64,000 nt of DNA from Rhodothermus marinus DSM 4252 (GTDB lineage Bacteria > Bacteroidota > Rhodothermia > Rhodothermales > Rhodothermaceae). Each line of letters begins with the position of its first letter. The first letter of the stretch is position 1. The DNA is taken from positions 1,182,001 to 1,246,000 of the forward strand of contig NC_013501.1 of NCBI RefSeq assembly GCF_000024845.1. The letters run 5' to 3'. Below are positions 9,826-17,935 of this stretch, piece after piece. The notes below the pieces were generated by a model. The model did not search any database, was not told where the DNA came from, and saw nothing but the letters and a program-made list of their open reading frames with translations. A program made the position numbers and the translations under genes.

Positions 9826-9855
9826 TTGTGCAACCGCGCAATCTCGTTGTATCTT
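9826..9855 (+). promoter_or_regulatory. Possible trp operon promoter
   Basis: TTGTGC at 9826-9831, an 18-base spacer, and TATCTT at 9850-9855, the same -10 hexamer as at the GH10 promoter. The -35 is weak. The -10 ends only 10 bases before the leader ATG, which would give a 5' leader of about four bases, so either the leader peptide is nearly leaderless or the true promoter lies further upstream. Confidence 0.35.
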
Positions 9856-9865
9856 TAAGGCCACG

Positions 9866-9949
9866 ATGCGGCACGTTGCGTATCATAGCGCCCACTATTT
9901 TGGCTGGTGGTGGTTTAGCCCCGCCGCGGTGGGCCGCGCACGTGCCTGA
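9866..9949 (+). CDS. trpL: Trp operon leader peptide with three tandem Trp codons
   Basis: A 27-codon open frame starting ATG CGG CAC and ending TGA, preceded by TAAGG at 9856-9860. Codons 14-16 are TGG TGG TGG (9905-9913; peptide FGWWWF). Three consecutive Trp codons are very improbable by chance and are the hallmark of ribosome-sensed trp attenuation. The frame ends 70 bases before trpE and lies directly over segments 1 and 2 of the attenuator. When charged tRNA-Trp is scarce the ribosome should stall on these codons. The peptide itself probably has no other role. It is too short for routine gene calling. Confidence 0.88.
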   Translation: MRHVAYHSAHYFGWWWFSPAAVGRARA

Positions 9950-10008
9950 ATCGTGCATTCCGTAGCGAAATCAGTCGGCCCACCGCAAGCTTCGCGGTGG
10001 GCTTTTTT
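9890..10008 (+). promoter_or_regulatory. Trp attenuator (alternative RNA structures)
   Basis: Four segments can pair in mutually exclusive ways. Segment 1 is GCCCAC (9890-9895), segment 2 GCGGTGGGCC (9926-9935), segment 3 GGCCCACCGC (9977-9986), segment 4 GCGGTGGGC (9994-10002). 1:2 gives 6 perfect pairs around the Trp codons, 2:3 gives a perfect 10-bp antiterminator, and 3:4 gives a perfect 9-bp terminator stem followed by six U. Stalling on codons 14-16 would cover segment 1, free segment 2, favour 2:3 and allow transcription into trpE. This is the classical proteobacterial logic, read here directly from base pairing. Confidence 0.87.
9978..10008 (+). terminator. Rho-independent terminator of the trp attenuator
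   Basis: GCCCACCGC (9978-9986) pairs perfectly with GCGGTGGGC (9994-10002) across a 7-base loop and is followed by TTTTTT at 10003-10008. It lies 12 bases before the trpE start codon, so it must be bypassed for trpE to be expressed. Confidence 0.9.
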
Positions 10009-10019
10009 CGTTAGGTGCC

Positions 10020-11510
10020 ATGACGTTCGAGCGCTTTCAGGCATTGATCGACACGCACCGGACGGCCGGCCACACGCACCTGTTCGTGCCGGTCTTCCGG
10101 CGGCTGGGCGCCGACCTGCTCACGCCCGTGTCGGCCTTTCTGAAACTGCGCGGGCATGAACCCGGCGCTTTTCTGCTGGAAAGCGTCGAAGGCGGCGAGA
10201 AGCTCGGCCGCTACTCGTTCCTGGGCGTGCGACCCTACCTGACCGTGGAGGTGCGCGACGGACAGGTGACGCTGCAACGGGCGAATGCCGCGCCCGAGAC
10301 AAGTCCGGACGACTTCTTCGCCACCATGCGGCGGTTGCTCCGCCGGTATCATCCGGTCCAGGTGCCCGAGCTGCCGCGCTTTACGGGCGGGGCCGTGGGC
10401 TACCTGGGCTACGATATGATCCGGCAACTGGAGCGCCTGCCTGCCCCGCCGCCCGACGACCTGGGCCTGCCCGACGCCCGCTGGAACTTCTACGACACGG
10501 TGGTGGCCTTCGACCACGTGCGGCACCAGCTCGTGCTCATGGCGGGCGTTTTCGTGGAGCCCGAGACCGACCTGCGTGCGGCCTACGACGAGGCCGTCGC
10601 CCGTCTGGACGCGCTCACCGACACCCTTTCGCACGCGCCGCTGGAGGCCCCCGAGCCGGTCTCGCTCCCCGAGACGCCGCTCACGTCGAACTTCACGCGG
10701 GAGGATTTCTGCCGGGCGGTCTGCCGCGCCAAAGACTACATCTACGAAGGCGATATTTTCCAGGTGGTGCTCTCCCAGCGGTTTGCCACGCCGTACGCGG
10801 GCGACCGCTTCAATCTGTACCGGGCGCTCCGCCAGGTCAATCCGTCGCCCTACCTGTTCTATATCGATTTCGGCGACCTGGCGCTGATCGGTTCGTCGCC
10901 CGAGGTGCTCGTGCGCGTCGAGCACGGCCGGGCCGAGGTGCTGCCCATTGCGGGCACGCGGCCGCGCGGCCGCACGCCCGAAGAGGATCGGGCGCTGGAG
11001 GCTGAGCTGGAAGCCGACCCCAAGGAACAGGCCGAGCACCTGATGCTCGTCGATCTGGGCCGCAACGACCTGGGGCGTGTATGCCGCTTCGGGACGGTTC
11101 AGGTGGAGCGTTTCGCGTTCGTCGTGCGCTACTCGCACGTGATGCACCTGGTGTCGCTCGTGGCCGGCGAACTCGATCCGCGCTACGACGCGCTCGATGC
11201 GCTGGCGGCGTGCTTTCCGGCCGGCACCGTCAGCGGCGCGCCCAAGGTGCGGGCCATGGAGATCATCGACGAGCTGGAGCCCACGCGGCGCGGCGTCTAT
11301 GCCGGGGCGGTGGGCTACATGGATTTTTCGGGCAATCTGGACACCTGCATTGCCATCCGCACCATGGTGGTCCGCAACGGCACGATCTACGTCCAGGCCG
11401 GGGCGGGCATCGTGGCCGACAGCGACCCCGAACGCGAGTACGAGGAAACCGTTAACAAGGCCCGGGCGCTGGTCGAGGCCATGCGCGTCGCCGCGTCCGG
11501 TTTGCTTTAA
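10020..11510 (+). CDS. trpE: Anthranilate synthase component I
   Basis: Makes anthranilate from chorismate using ammonia delivered by TrpG. The 496-residue protein has the N-terminal regulatory segment FLLESVEGGEKLGRYSF, whose LLES motif binds Trp in feedback-inhibited enzymes, so feedback inhibition is likely. The chorismate-binding domain is complete (PIAGTRPRGRTPEED, DLGRNDLGRV, FPAGTVSGAPKVRAMEIIDE, VQAGAGIVADSDPE). First structural gene of the trp operon, directly downstream of the attenuator; AGGTG lies just before the ATG. Confidence 0.97.
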   Translation: MTFERFQALIDTHRTAGHTHLFVPVFRRLGADLLTPVSAFLKLRGHEPGAFLLESVEGGEKLGRYSFLGVRPYLTVEVRDGQVTLQRANAAPETSPDDFFATMRRLLRRYHPVQVPELPRFTGGAVGYLGYDMIRQLERLPAPPPDDLGLPDARWNFYDTVVAFDHVRHQLVLMAGVFVEPETDLRAAYDEAVARLDALTDTLSHAPLEAPEPVSLPETPLTSNFTREDFCRAVCRAKDYIYEGDIFQVVLSQRFATPYAGDRFNLYRALRQVNPSPYLFYIDFGDLALIGSSPEVLVRVEHGRAEVLPIAGTRPRGRTPEEDRALEAELEADPKEQAEHLMLVDLGRNDLGRVCRFGTVQVERFAFVVRYSHVMHLVSLVAGELDPRYDALDALAACFPAGTVSGAPKVRAMEIIDELEPTRRGVYAGAVGYMDFSGNLDTCIAIRTMVVRNGTIYVQAGAGIVADSDPEREYEETVNKARALVEAMRVAASGLL

Positions 11511-11530
11511 AAACCAACCCCGAACCGACC

Positions 11531-12022
11531 ATGGCTTCGCTGAAAGAACTGATCTTCAACAAAGGCGGGATCGGGAAGTCGCTCTCCCGCCAGGAAACCG
11601 TCGAGCGGATCAACCCGCTCATCCGCGAGCACATTGCGCTCAATCATCAGCACGACTACGTGATCCGTACGATCGGCGATGCCGAGATCGCCGAGCGGCT
11701 GGAGCAGTTTCAGAAGATCGCCCGCGTGGACGTCGGCAAGCTGGCCGAGGTGGTCTTCAGCGCGGGCGGCACGGCCTACAGCGGCGTCGATATGGAGCCG
11801 GACGACTTCAATCTGGGCACCGATCCGGCCGAGATGATCCACCGCCTGCTGGAGGCCGAGCGGCGCTTTCTGCAGCTCGTGAACGACGAGCTCAAGCTCA
11901 ACCATCAGATCCGTACGAAGGCCGTGCTGAACCTGGTGCGTCAGCACAGCGAGGAACGCCTGCGTTACCTGCAGGAAGTGGCCCGACGCTACCCGAAACC
12001 AGCGACCCTGGCGACGTCATGA
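11531..12022 (+). CDS. Unknown helical, possibly ferritin-like, protein in the trp operon
   Basis: 163 residues, predominantly helical with charged heptad-like patterns. His/Glu-rich helices (REHIALNHQHDYVIRTIGDAE, LLEAERRFLQLVNDELKLNH, RQHSEERLRYL) resemble ferritin-like four-helix proteins, but I cannot confirm a di-iron ligand set. It sits 20 bases after trpE, and its stop overlaps the trpS start (ATGA), so it is expressed with the trp genes. It has no role in the known tryptophan pathway. I recognise no named family. Confidence 0.85.
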   Translation: MASLKELIFNKGGIGKSLSRQETVERINPLIREHIALNHQHDYVIRTIGDAEIAERLEQFQKIARVDVGKLAEVVFSAGGTAYSGVDMEPDDFNLGTDPAEMIHRLLEAERRFLQLVNDELKLNHQIRTKAVLNLVRQHSEERLRYLQEVARRYPKPATLATS

Positions 12023-13083
12023 GTACGGCAACGACGGCAACGGCCCCGCATACGGTACAGCCGGCCGGTGCGGCTACCCGGACTATCGTGGTCTCGGGGA
12101 TCCAGCCGTCCGGCGAGCTGCATCTGGGGAACTACTTCGGGGCGATTCGCCAGCACCTGGAGCTGCATGAGCGGTACGAATCGTACTTCTTCATCGTCAA
12201 CTACCATGCCCTGACGACCATTCACGACCGGGAGGCGCTGCGGCGCTATACGTTTGAAGCCGCCCTTACCTATCTGGCGCTGGGCTTCAAGCCCGAAAAG
12301 GCTGCACTCTTCGTGCAGAGCGACGTGCCCGAGGTGACCGAGCTGGCCTGGATCTTCTACAACCTGGTACCGGTCTCCACGCTTGAAAAGGGCGTGGCCT
12401 ACAAGGACAAGGTGGCCCAGGGCCTGCCGGCCAATGCCGGGCTTTTCAACTACCCTGTGCTGCAGGCGGCCGACATCCTGATCTACGGAGGCACGCTCGT
12501 GCCCGTCGGCGCCGATCAGAAGCAGAACATCGAGATCTGCCGCGACATCGCGCAGCGCTTCAACCGGACGTTCTGCCCGCCGGATCGGTCGCTGTTTCCC
12601 ATCCCGGAGCCGCTCATTCGGGAGGAGGTGGCCGTGGTCCCGGGCATCGACGGGCGGAAAATGTCGAAAAGCTACGGCAACACGATCGGCATCTTCGACG
12701 AGGGCAAGACGCTGCGCAAGAAGGTGATGTCGATCGTGACCGACTCGACGCCGCTCGAGGCGCCGAAGGATCCGGAGCGCTGCAATGTGTTTGCGCTGAT
12801 CAAACTGTTCGCCGACGAAGAAACGCGCAACCGGATCGCCGAAGCCTACCGGCGGGGCGGCTACGGCTACGGCGACGCCAAGAAGGAGCTGATCCGGCTC
12901 ATCGACGAGCACTTTGCCGAGGCGCGTGAGCGGCGGCGCGAGCTGCTGAAGCATCCGGACTACGTGATGGACGTGCTGCGCGAGGGGGCCCGCAAGGGCC
13001 GCCGGCGGGCGCAGGAGATGATGGAGCAGGTGCGGGATCTGGTCGGGCTCAACTACGCCACCTATCGGTCGGAGGCGTCATGA
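12019..13083 (+). CDS. trpS: Tryptophanyl-tRNA synthetase
   Basis: Charges tRNA-Trp. The 354-residue protein starts with a ~20-residue Ala/Thr-rich tail and then the class I core: SGIQPSGELHLGNYFGAIRQ (HIGH-type motif), YPVLQAADILIY, PVGADQKQNIEICRDIA and PGIDGRKMSKSYGNTIG (KMSKS). The ATG at 12019 overlaps the previous stop by four bases, and its own stop overlaps the trpG start by four. Placing trpS inside the operon links tRNA-Trp charging, the signal sensed by the leader peptide, to the operon's own expression. Confidence 0.96.
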   Translation: MSTATTATAPHTVQPAGAATRTIVVSGIQPSGELHLGNYFGAIRQHLELHERYESYFFIVNYHALTTIHDREALRRYTFEAALTYLALGFKPEKAALFVQSDVPEVTELAWIFYNLVPVSTLEKGVAYKDKVAQGLPANAGLFNYPVLQAADILIYGGTLVPVGADQKQNIEICRDIAQRFNRTFCPPDRSLFPIPEPLIREEVAVVPGIDGRKMSKSYGNTIGIFDEGKTLRKKVMSIVTDSTPLEAPKDPERCNVFALIKLFADEETRNRIAEAYRRGGYGYGDAKKELIRLIDEHFAEARERRRELLKHPDYVMDVLREGARKGRRRAQEMMEQVRDLVGLNYATYRSEAS

Positions 13084-13694
13084 TTCTGGTGATCGACAAC
13101 TACGATTCGTTTACCTACAACCTGGTGCACCTGCTGGGGCGGCACACGCAGGATCTGCGCGTGGTGCGTAACGATGCGGTCACGCTCGACGAGGTGCGGG
13201 CCCTGCAGCCCGAGGCGATCCTGATCTCGCCGGGACCGGGGCGTCCGGCCGAGGCGGGCATCACGGAAGCCGTCATCGCCGAACTGGGACCGACCACGCC
13301 GATCCTGGGCGTGTGCCTGGGCCATCAGGCGATCGGAGAGGTCTTCGGCGGGCGTGTGGTGCATGCCCCGTCGCTCATGCACGGCAAGACGAGCCGCATC
13401 TTCCACATCGGGACCGGAATCTTCGAGGGGGCGGCACAGGGCTTCACGGCCACGCGCTACCATTCGCTGGTGGTCGATCGCGACACGCTGCCCGACGTGC
13501 TGGAGATCACGGCCTGGACCGAGGACGGGGTGATCATGGGGCTGCGCCACCGGCACCATCCGATCGAAGGCGTGCAGTTTCATCCGGAAAGTGTGCTCAC
13601 GACCGAAGGGCCGCGCCTGATCGCAAACTGGCTGCGCCAGGTGAAGGCATGGCATCAGGCCCGTGCGACATCGATCCCGCAAACGCAACGATAG
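13080..13694 (+). CDS. trpG: Anthranilate synthase component II (glutamine amidotransferase)
   Basis: Class I glutamine amidotransferase of 204 residues that releases ammonia for TrpE. It begins ILVIDNYDSFTYNLVHLLG; the catalytic Cys is in GVCLGHQAIGEVFGG, and the His/Glu of the triad are in EGVQFHPESVLT. YHSLVVD is also present. TrpE has its own gene (not fused), separated from trpG by two genes. Could also serve folate synthesis (PabA) as in other amphibolic TrpG proteins, but the trp location favours this role. Confidence 0.96.
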   Translation: MILVIDNYDSFTYNLVHLLGRHTQDLRVVRNDAVTLDEVRALQPEAILISPGPGRPAEAGITEAVIAELGPTTPILGVCLGHQAIGEVFGGRVVHAPSLMHGKTSRIFHIGTGIFEGAAQGFTATRYHSLVVDRDTLPDVLEITAWTEDGVIMGLRHRHHPIEGVQFHPESVLTTEGPRLIANWLRQVKAWHQARATSIPQTQR

Positions 13695-13700
13695 ACCGCC

Positions 13701-14750
13701 ATGCAACCCTACCTGACCGCGCTGGCCGAGGGCCGCACGCTGACGCAGGAAGAGGCCGAGGCGGCCATGCATCTGATGATGCGCGGCGAGGCGTCGCCCG
13801 AGCAGATCGCCGGCCTGCTCATGGGACTGCGGGCGCGGGGCGAGACGCTCGACGAACTGGTGGGCTTTACGCGCGTCATGCGCCAGTACGCCGTGCCCGT
13901 GCGCGTGGACGATCCGCATGCAATCGACCTGTGCGGTACGGGTGGCGACCGTTCCGGCACGTTCAACATCTCGACGGCCGCCGCCTTCGTGTGCGCCGGA
14001 GCCGGCGTGACCGTGGTCAAGCACGGCAACCGTTCGGTTTCGTCGCAGGCCGGCTCGGCGGATGTGCTCGAAGCGCTGGGCGTGGCGATTGATCTGGGTG
14101 CGGAGGGGGTCGAGCGCTGTCTGGAGGAGGTGGGCATTGCCTTCGCCTTTGCGCCGCGCTTCCATCCGGCCATGCGCCACGTGATGCCGGTGCGTCGGGC
14201 GCTGGGCGTGCGGACGTTTTTCAACATCCTGGGGCCGCTCTGCAACCCGGCCGGCGTGCGCCGTCAGCTTGTGGGTGCCTTCCGGTCCGATGTGGCGGCT
14301 ACAATGGCGGCCATTCTGGCCCGGCTCGGCGCCGAGCACGTGGTGACCGTCCATGCCGAGGACGGCCTCGACGAGCTGTCGCTTTCGGCGCCCACGGCCA
14401 CCTACGAGTACCGGCGGGGCGACGAGGCGCCGCGGGCCGGACGTGTCGAGCCGGAAGCGCTCGGGCTTTCCCGTGTGCCGCTGGAGCAGTTGCGCGGGGG
14501 CGATGCCGAAGCCAACGCCCGCCTGCTGCGCCGCGTGCTCGAAGGCGAGGCCGGCCCGCACCGCGACGTGGTGCTGCTGAACGCAACCTACGCGCTTTAC
14601 GTGAGCGGTCGTTTCGGCGACGATCTCGAGGCGTGTCTGGAAGCCGCCCGCGAAAGCATCGACAGCGGCGCGGCCCTGGCACGCCTGGAGCAGCTGGTCG
14701 AAGTGTCGAACCGGGTGGCCCGTGAGGCTGCCCGCCAACCTGCCGCTTAG
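13701..14750 (+). CDS. trpD: Anthranilate phosphoribosyltransferase
   Basis: Transfers phosphoribose from PRPP to anthranilate. The 349-residue protein carries the PRPP and Mg motifs DLCGTGGDRSGTFNISTA, VVKHGNRSVSSQAGSADVLEALG, and HPAMRHVMPVRRALGVRTFFNILGPLCNPAG. It lies 6 bases after trpG. A ~200-base gap to trpC follows, with a perfect 8-bp hairpin (CTGGCCCC/GGGGCCAG, 14850-14869) but no T tract, so transcription probably continues. Confidence 0.96.
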   Translation: MQPYLTALAEGRTLTQEEAEAAMHLMMRGEASPEQIAGLLMGLRARGETLDELVGFTRVMRQYAVPVRVDDPHAIDLCGTGGDRSGTFNISTAAAFVCAGAGVTVVKHGNRSVSSQAGSADVLEALGVAIDLGAEGVERCLEEVGIAFAFAPRFHPAMRHVMPVRRALGVRTFFNILGPLCNPAGVRRQLVGAFRSDVAATMAAILARLGAEHVVTVHAEDGLDELSLSAPTATYEYRRGDEAPRAGRVEPEALGLSRVPLEQLRGGDAEANARLLRRVLEGEAGPHRDVVLLNATYALYVSGRFGDDLEACLEAARESIDSGAALARLEQLVEVSNRVAREAARQPAA

Positions 14751-14954
14751 TGCCATGGATCGCGCGATGCACCATGCGACCACGGAGCCCGGCCCGTTAG
14801 GCCGACGCACCTGCTACGATGAACGATTTAGCAGGCGGCGATGCTACTACTGGCCCCGCCGGGGGCCAGAAGCGAAAACGTCAGCGATCGATTCGGTTCG
14901 CTTTCGCTGCATCGTCGTCTGAAAATCGTTCACCGTAGCCAGGAGGAAACAGCC

Positions 14955-15776
14955 ATGACGATCTTAGAACAGATTGCCCGGACCGTACGCGAACGCCTGG
15001 AAGAACGCAAACGTCGCGTGCCCGTCTCGCTCCTGGAGGAGCGTTCCCATTACCAGAGTCCCACGCTGCCGCTGGCGCCGGCACTGCGCACCGGCGAACT
15101 GGCCATCATCGCTGAGCTCAAGAAGGCTTCGCCTTCGAAGGGCATCATTCGACGCGAGTTCAACGTACCGGAGCTGGCGCGCCAGTACAAATGGCACGGT
15201 GCGCAGGCCATCTCGGTGCTGACCGAACCCGACTACTTCCAGGGAAGTCTGGAGCACCTGGAAGCGGCGCGGCGCACCGTCGATCTGCCGCTGCTCCGGA
15301 AGGACTTCATTCTGGACCCCTACCAGATTGTCGAGGCGCGGGCCTACGGTGCCGACGCCGTGTTGCTGATTGCCGCGCTGCTCGATCCGGTGCAGCTGCA
15401 CGAACTACACGCCATGGCGACCGAGCTGGGGCTGTCATGCCTGGTGGAGGTGCACTCAGAGTCGGAGCTGGACCGGCTCGATCTGGATAAAATTGAAATA
15501 CTGGGTGTCAACAACCGCGACCTGCACACGTTCGAGGTGGATGTCAACCGGGCGGTGCAGGTGCTGCGGCACGTGCCCGAGCGGATCGTCCGTGTGGCCG
15601 AAAGCGGCCTGCGCACGGCCGACGAGCTGGTGCACCTGCGCCGACACGGCATCGACGCCGTGCTGATCGGCGAGGCGTTCATGCGGGCACCCCATCCGGG
15701 CGAGGCGCTCGAACGACTGCGCCGGGAAGTGCAACGGCGCCTTGCAGCGCCCGACATGCTCCGTATGGCGGTTTGA
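14955..15776 (+). CDS. trpC: Indole-3-glycerol phosphate synthase
   Basis: TIM-barrel enzyme of 273 residues converting CdRP to indole-3-glycerol phosphate. Catalytic segments are visible: IIAELKKASPSKGIIR, PLLRKDFILDPYQIVEARAYGADAVLLIA, EVHSESELDRL, LGVNNRDLHTFEVD, VAESGLRTADEL, and VLIGEAFMRAPHPG. Start: ATG at 14955, with AGGAGG at 14941-14946, eight bases upstream; an earlier in-frame start near 14841 adds unrelated residues. TrpC and TrpF are separate genes, not fused. Confidence 0.97.
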   Translation: MTILEQIARTVRERLEERKRRVPVSLLEERSHYQSPTLPLAPALRTGELAIIAELKKASPSKGIIRREFNVPELARQYKWHGAQAISVLTEPDYFQGSLEHLEAARRTVDLPLLRKDFILDPYQIVEARAYGADAVLLIAALLDPVQLHELHAMATELGLSCLVEVHSESELDRLDLDKIEILGVNNRDLHTFEVDVNRAVQVLRHVPERIVRVAESGLRTADELVHLRRHGIDAVLIGEAFMRAPHPGEALERLRREVQRRLAAPDMLRMAV

Positions 15777-15790
15777 GCCCAACAGAACCC

Positions 15791-16447
15791 ATGCTGAAGG
15801 TCAAAATCTGCGGCATTACGAATCTGGAAGACGCCCGGTACTGTGCGGCGGCCGGCGCGGACTTTCTGGGGTTCATTCAGTACCCGGAAAGTCCGCGCTA
15901 CGTGGCCCCCGAGGTGGCCCGGGAGATCATCGAGTGGATTCACGGGCCCGAAAAGGTGGGCGTGTTCGTGAACGCAACCCCTGACGCGGTGAACCGGGCC
16001 ATCGAGGAGGTGGGCTTTACCATGGTGCAGTTGCACGGCACCGAGCCCCCTGAGTGGTGCGCCGAGATTGATGCCCCGGTGATCAAAGCCATCCATGTGG
16101 TGCACGACGCGTCGGCCGAGCAGCTCCGGGCGCTCATGGAGCCCTATCGGCCGTGGGTGACCTACTTCTTGCTCGACACGCACAAAACGAACCTGTGGGG
16201 CGGAACAGGCGAATCGTTCAACTGGCGACTGGCCCGTGAGCTCTCGGCTGAATACCCGATCCTGCTGGCCGGCGGGATTGGCGCGCACAACCTGGAGGAG
16301 GCCGTCCGCACGATGCGTCCGCTGGGCGTGGACCTGTCGAGCAGCGTCGAGGCCGCCCCGGGCAAGAAGGATTTCGACAAGCTGGCCCGCTTTTTCGAGG
16401 TGTTTCATGCGCTCCGCAAACAACTGGAAGCGGAGGCCGCGGAATGA
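15791..16447 (+). CDS. trpF: Phosphoribosylanthranilate isomerase
   Basis: Amadori isomerase converting PRA to CdRP, 218 residues. It opens with the family signature MLKVKICGITNLEDARYCAAAGADFLGF (split: KICGIT, catalytic Cys) and has VQLHGTEPPEW, LLDTHKTNLWGGTGESFNW (catalytic Asp in LLDT) and LAGGIGAHNLEEAV. The ATG at 15791 gives the standard N-terminus; a TTG at 15773 overlapping the trpC stop is an alternative. It lies 14 bases after trpC. Confidence 0.95.
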   Translation: MLKVKICGITNLEDARYCAAAGADFLGFIQYPESPRYVAPEVAREIIEWIHGPEKVGVFVNATPDAVNRAIEEVGFTMVQLHGTEPPEWCAEIDAPVIKAIHVVHDASAEQLRALMEPYRPWVTYFLLDTHKTNLWGGTGESFNWRLARELSAEYPILLAGGIGAHNLEEAVRTMRPLGVDLSSSVEAAPGKKDFDKLARFFEVFHALRKQLEAEAAE

Positions 16448-16584
16448 GGACGGAAGTGGTGCGGGAGCGGAGAGAAAAGATCGGATCCGGGAGCGCCCGA
16501 CCGTTTCGGGGCATCACATCGCCTTGTCATGCGGAGCACAGAGGCTGAACGAACTGCTGTAAAATTCTGCAGGGGACACAGACC

Positions 16585-17793
16585 ATGTCGACCGCCGAGA
16601 CCGAACTGCTGACCTACGAGGCGCCGGACGCCACCGGACACTTCGGCCCCTACGGGGGCGCATTTGTGCCCGAGACGCTGGTGCCGGCGCTGGAAGCGTT
16701 GAAGGCGGCCTACGCCGAGGCGCGTCAGGATCCGGGCTTCTGGGAGGAATACCACGCCCTGCTCCGGGAATATGTGGGTCGGCCCACGCCGCTCACGTTC
16801 GCACCGCGCCTCAGCGAAGCGCTGGGCGGGCTGCAGATCTACCTGAAGCGGGAGGACCTGTGCCACACGGGTGCCCACAAGATCAACAACACGATCGGCC
16901 AGATCCTGCTGGCCCGGCGCATGGGCAAGACGCGCATCATCGCCGAGACGGGCGCCGGACAGCACGGCGTGGCGACGGCCACGGTGTGCGCCCGCTTTGG
17001 AATGCAGTGCGTCGTTTACATGGGCGCCGAAGATGTGGAGCGCCAGCACCTGAACGTGCTGCGCATGCAGTTGCTGGGCGCCGAGGTGCGACCCGTCGAG
17101 AGCGGGAGCCGCACGCTCAAAGACGCCACGAACGAGGCCATCCGCGACTGGGTGACGAACGTCCACGACACGTTCTACCTGATCGGCTCGGTGGTGGGAC
17201 CGCACCCGTACCCGATGCTCGTGCGCGACTTTCAGCGCGTGATCGGCGACGAGGTGCGGCGGCAACTGGCCGAACGCATCGGCCGGGAGACGCCCGACGC
17301 ACTGGTGGCCTGCGTGGGCGGCGGCTCGAACGCCATGGGCTTGTTCTATCCGTTCCTGAACGACCGCCATGTGCGCATGTACGGCGTGGAGGCGGCCGGC
17401 GAGGGGCTTGACCGCCGTCATGCCGCCACGCTCACCTGCGGGCGGCCCGGCATCCTGCACGGCGCCATGAGCTATCTGTTGCAGGACGACGACGGTCAGG
17501 TGCAGCTGGCCCATTCCATTTCGGCGGGGCTGGATTACCCGGGGGTGGGTCCCGAGCATGCCTACCTGAAGGATCTGGGGCGCGTCACCTACGTGACGGC
17601 CACCGACGAGGAGGCGCTGGAAGGCGTGCGGCTATTGGCCCGCACCGAAGGGATTATTCCGGCGCTGGAAACGGCGCACGCCATCGCGTTTCTGCCCCTC
17701 CTGGCCCGCGAGCTGGGGCCGGACGCCGTCGTGGTGGTCAACCTGTCCGGCCGCGGCGACAAAGACATGGGCACCATTGCACGGTATATGTAA
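16585..17793 (+). CDS. trpB: Tryptophan synthase beta chain
   Basis: PLP enzyme that condenses indole with serine, 402 residues, TrpB1 type. The PLP lysine is in [22 protein letters not shown]. Other family motifs: [48 protein letters not shown] and [16 protein letters not shown]. The 137-base gap after trpF is longer than most in the operon and carries a GCAGGGG element before the ATG. A single palindromic repeat follows the stop. Confidence 0.97.
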   Translation: MSTAETELLTYEAPDATGHFGPYGGAFVPETLVPALEALKAAYAEARQDPGFWEEYHALLREYVGRPTPLTFAPRLSEALGGLQIYLKREDLCHTGAHKINNTIGQILLARRMGKTRIIAETGAGQHGVATATVCARFGMQCVVYMGAEDVERQHLNVLRMQLLGAEVRPVESGSRTLKDATNEAIRDWVTNVHDTFYLIGSVVGPHPYPMLVRDFQRVIGDEVRRQLAERIGRETPDALVACVGGGSNAMGLFYPFLNDRHVRMYGVEAAGEGLDRRHAATLTCGRPGILHGAMSYLLQDDDGQVQLAHSISAGLDYPGVGPEHAYLKDLGRVTYVTATDEEALEGVRLLARTEGIIPALETAHAIAFLPLLARELGPDAVVVVNLSGRGDKDMGTIARYM

Positions 17794-17858
17794 CCGGAAC
17801 CGGACCGGTGTGGACACCCATCCGAATGCGAACCCGGACGTACCGATTTGGATGAATG

Positions 17859-17888
17859 TGTAGGGGCACGGTGCGCCGCGCCCCTACA
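17859..17888 (+). repeat. Single palindromic intergenic repeat between trpB and trpA
   Basis: TGTAGGGG (17859-17866) pairs perfectly with CCCCTACA (17881-17888), the same outer stem as the repeats at 21023-21052 and 39201-39230. The flank GATGAACGATGGG resembles AATGAACGACAG beside the copy at 20962. It lies inside the trp transcription unit. Confidence 0.8.
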
Positions 17889-17935
17889 CAGATGAACGAT
17901 GGGACGCGACATGCCCCTGTAAAACCTGGGACGAC

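Noticed and set aside
9708-9965. 85-codon plus-strand frame over the trp leader
   Set aside because: Different frame from the Trp-rich leader peptide, no RBS, and it runs through the repeat.
13062-14810. Long minus-strand frame over trpG and trpD
   Set aside because: Shadow of trpG/trpD codon bias; no family signal.
14850-14869. Hairpin in the trpD-trpC gap as a terminator
   Set aside because: 8-bp stem but no T tract; the operon appears to continue into trpC, which has a strong RBS.
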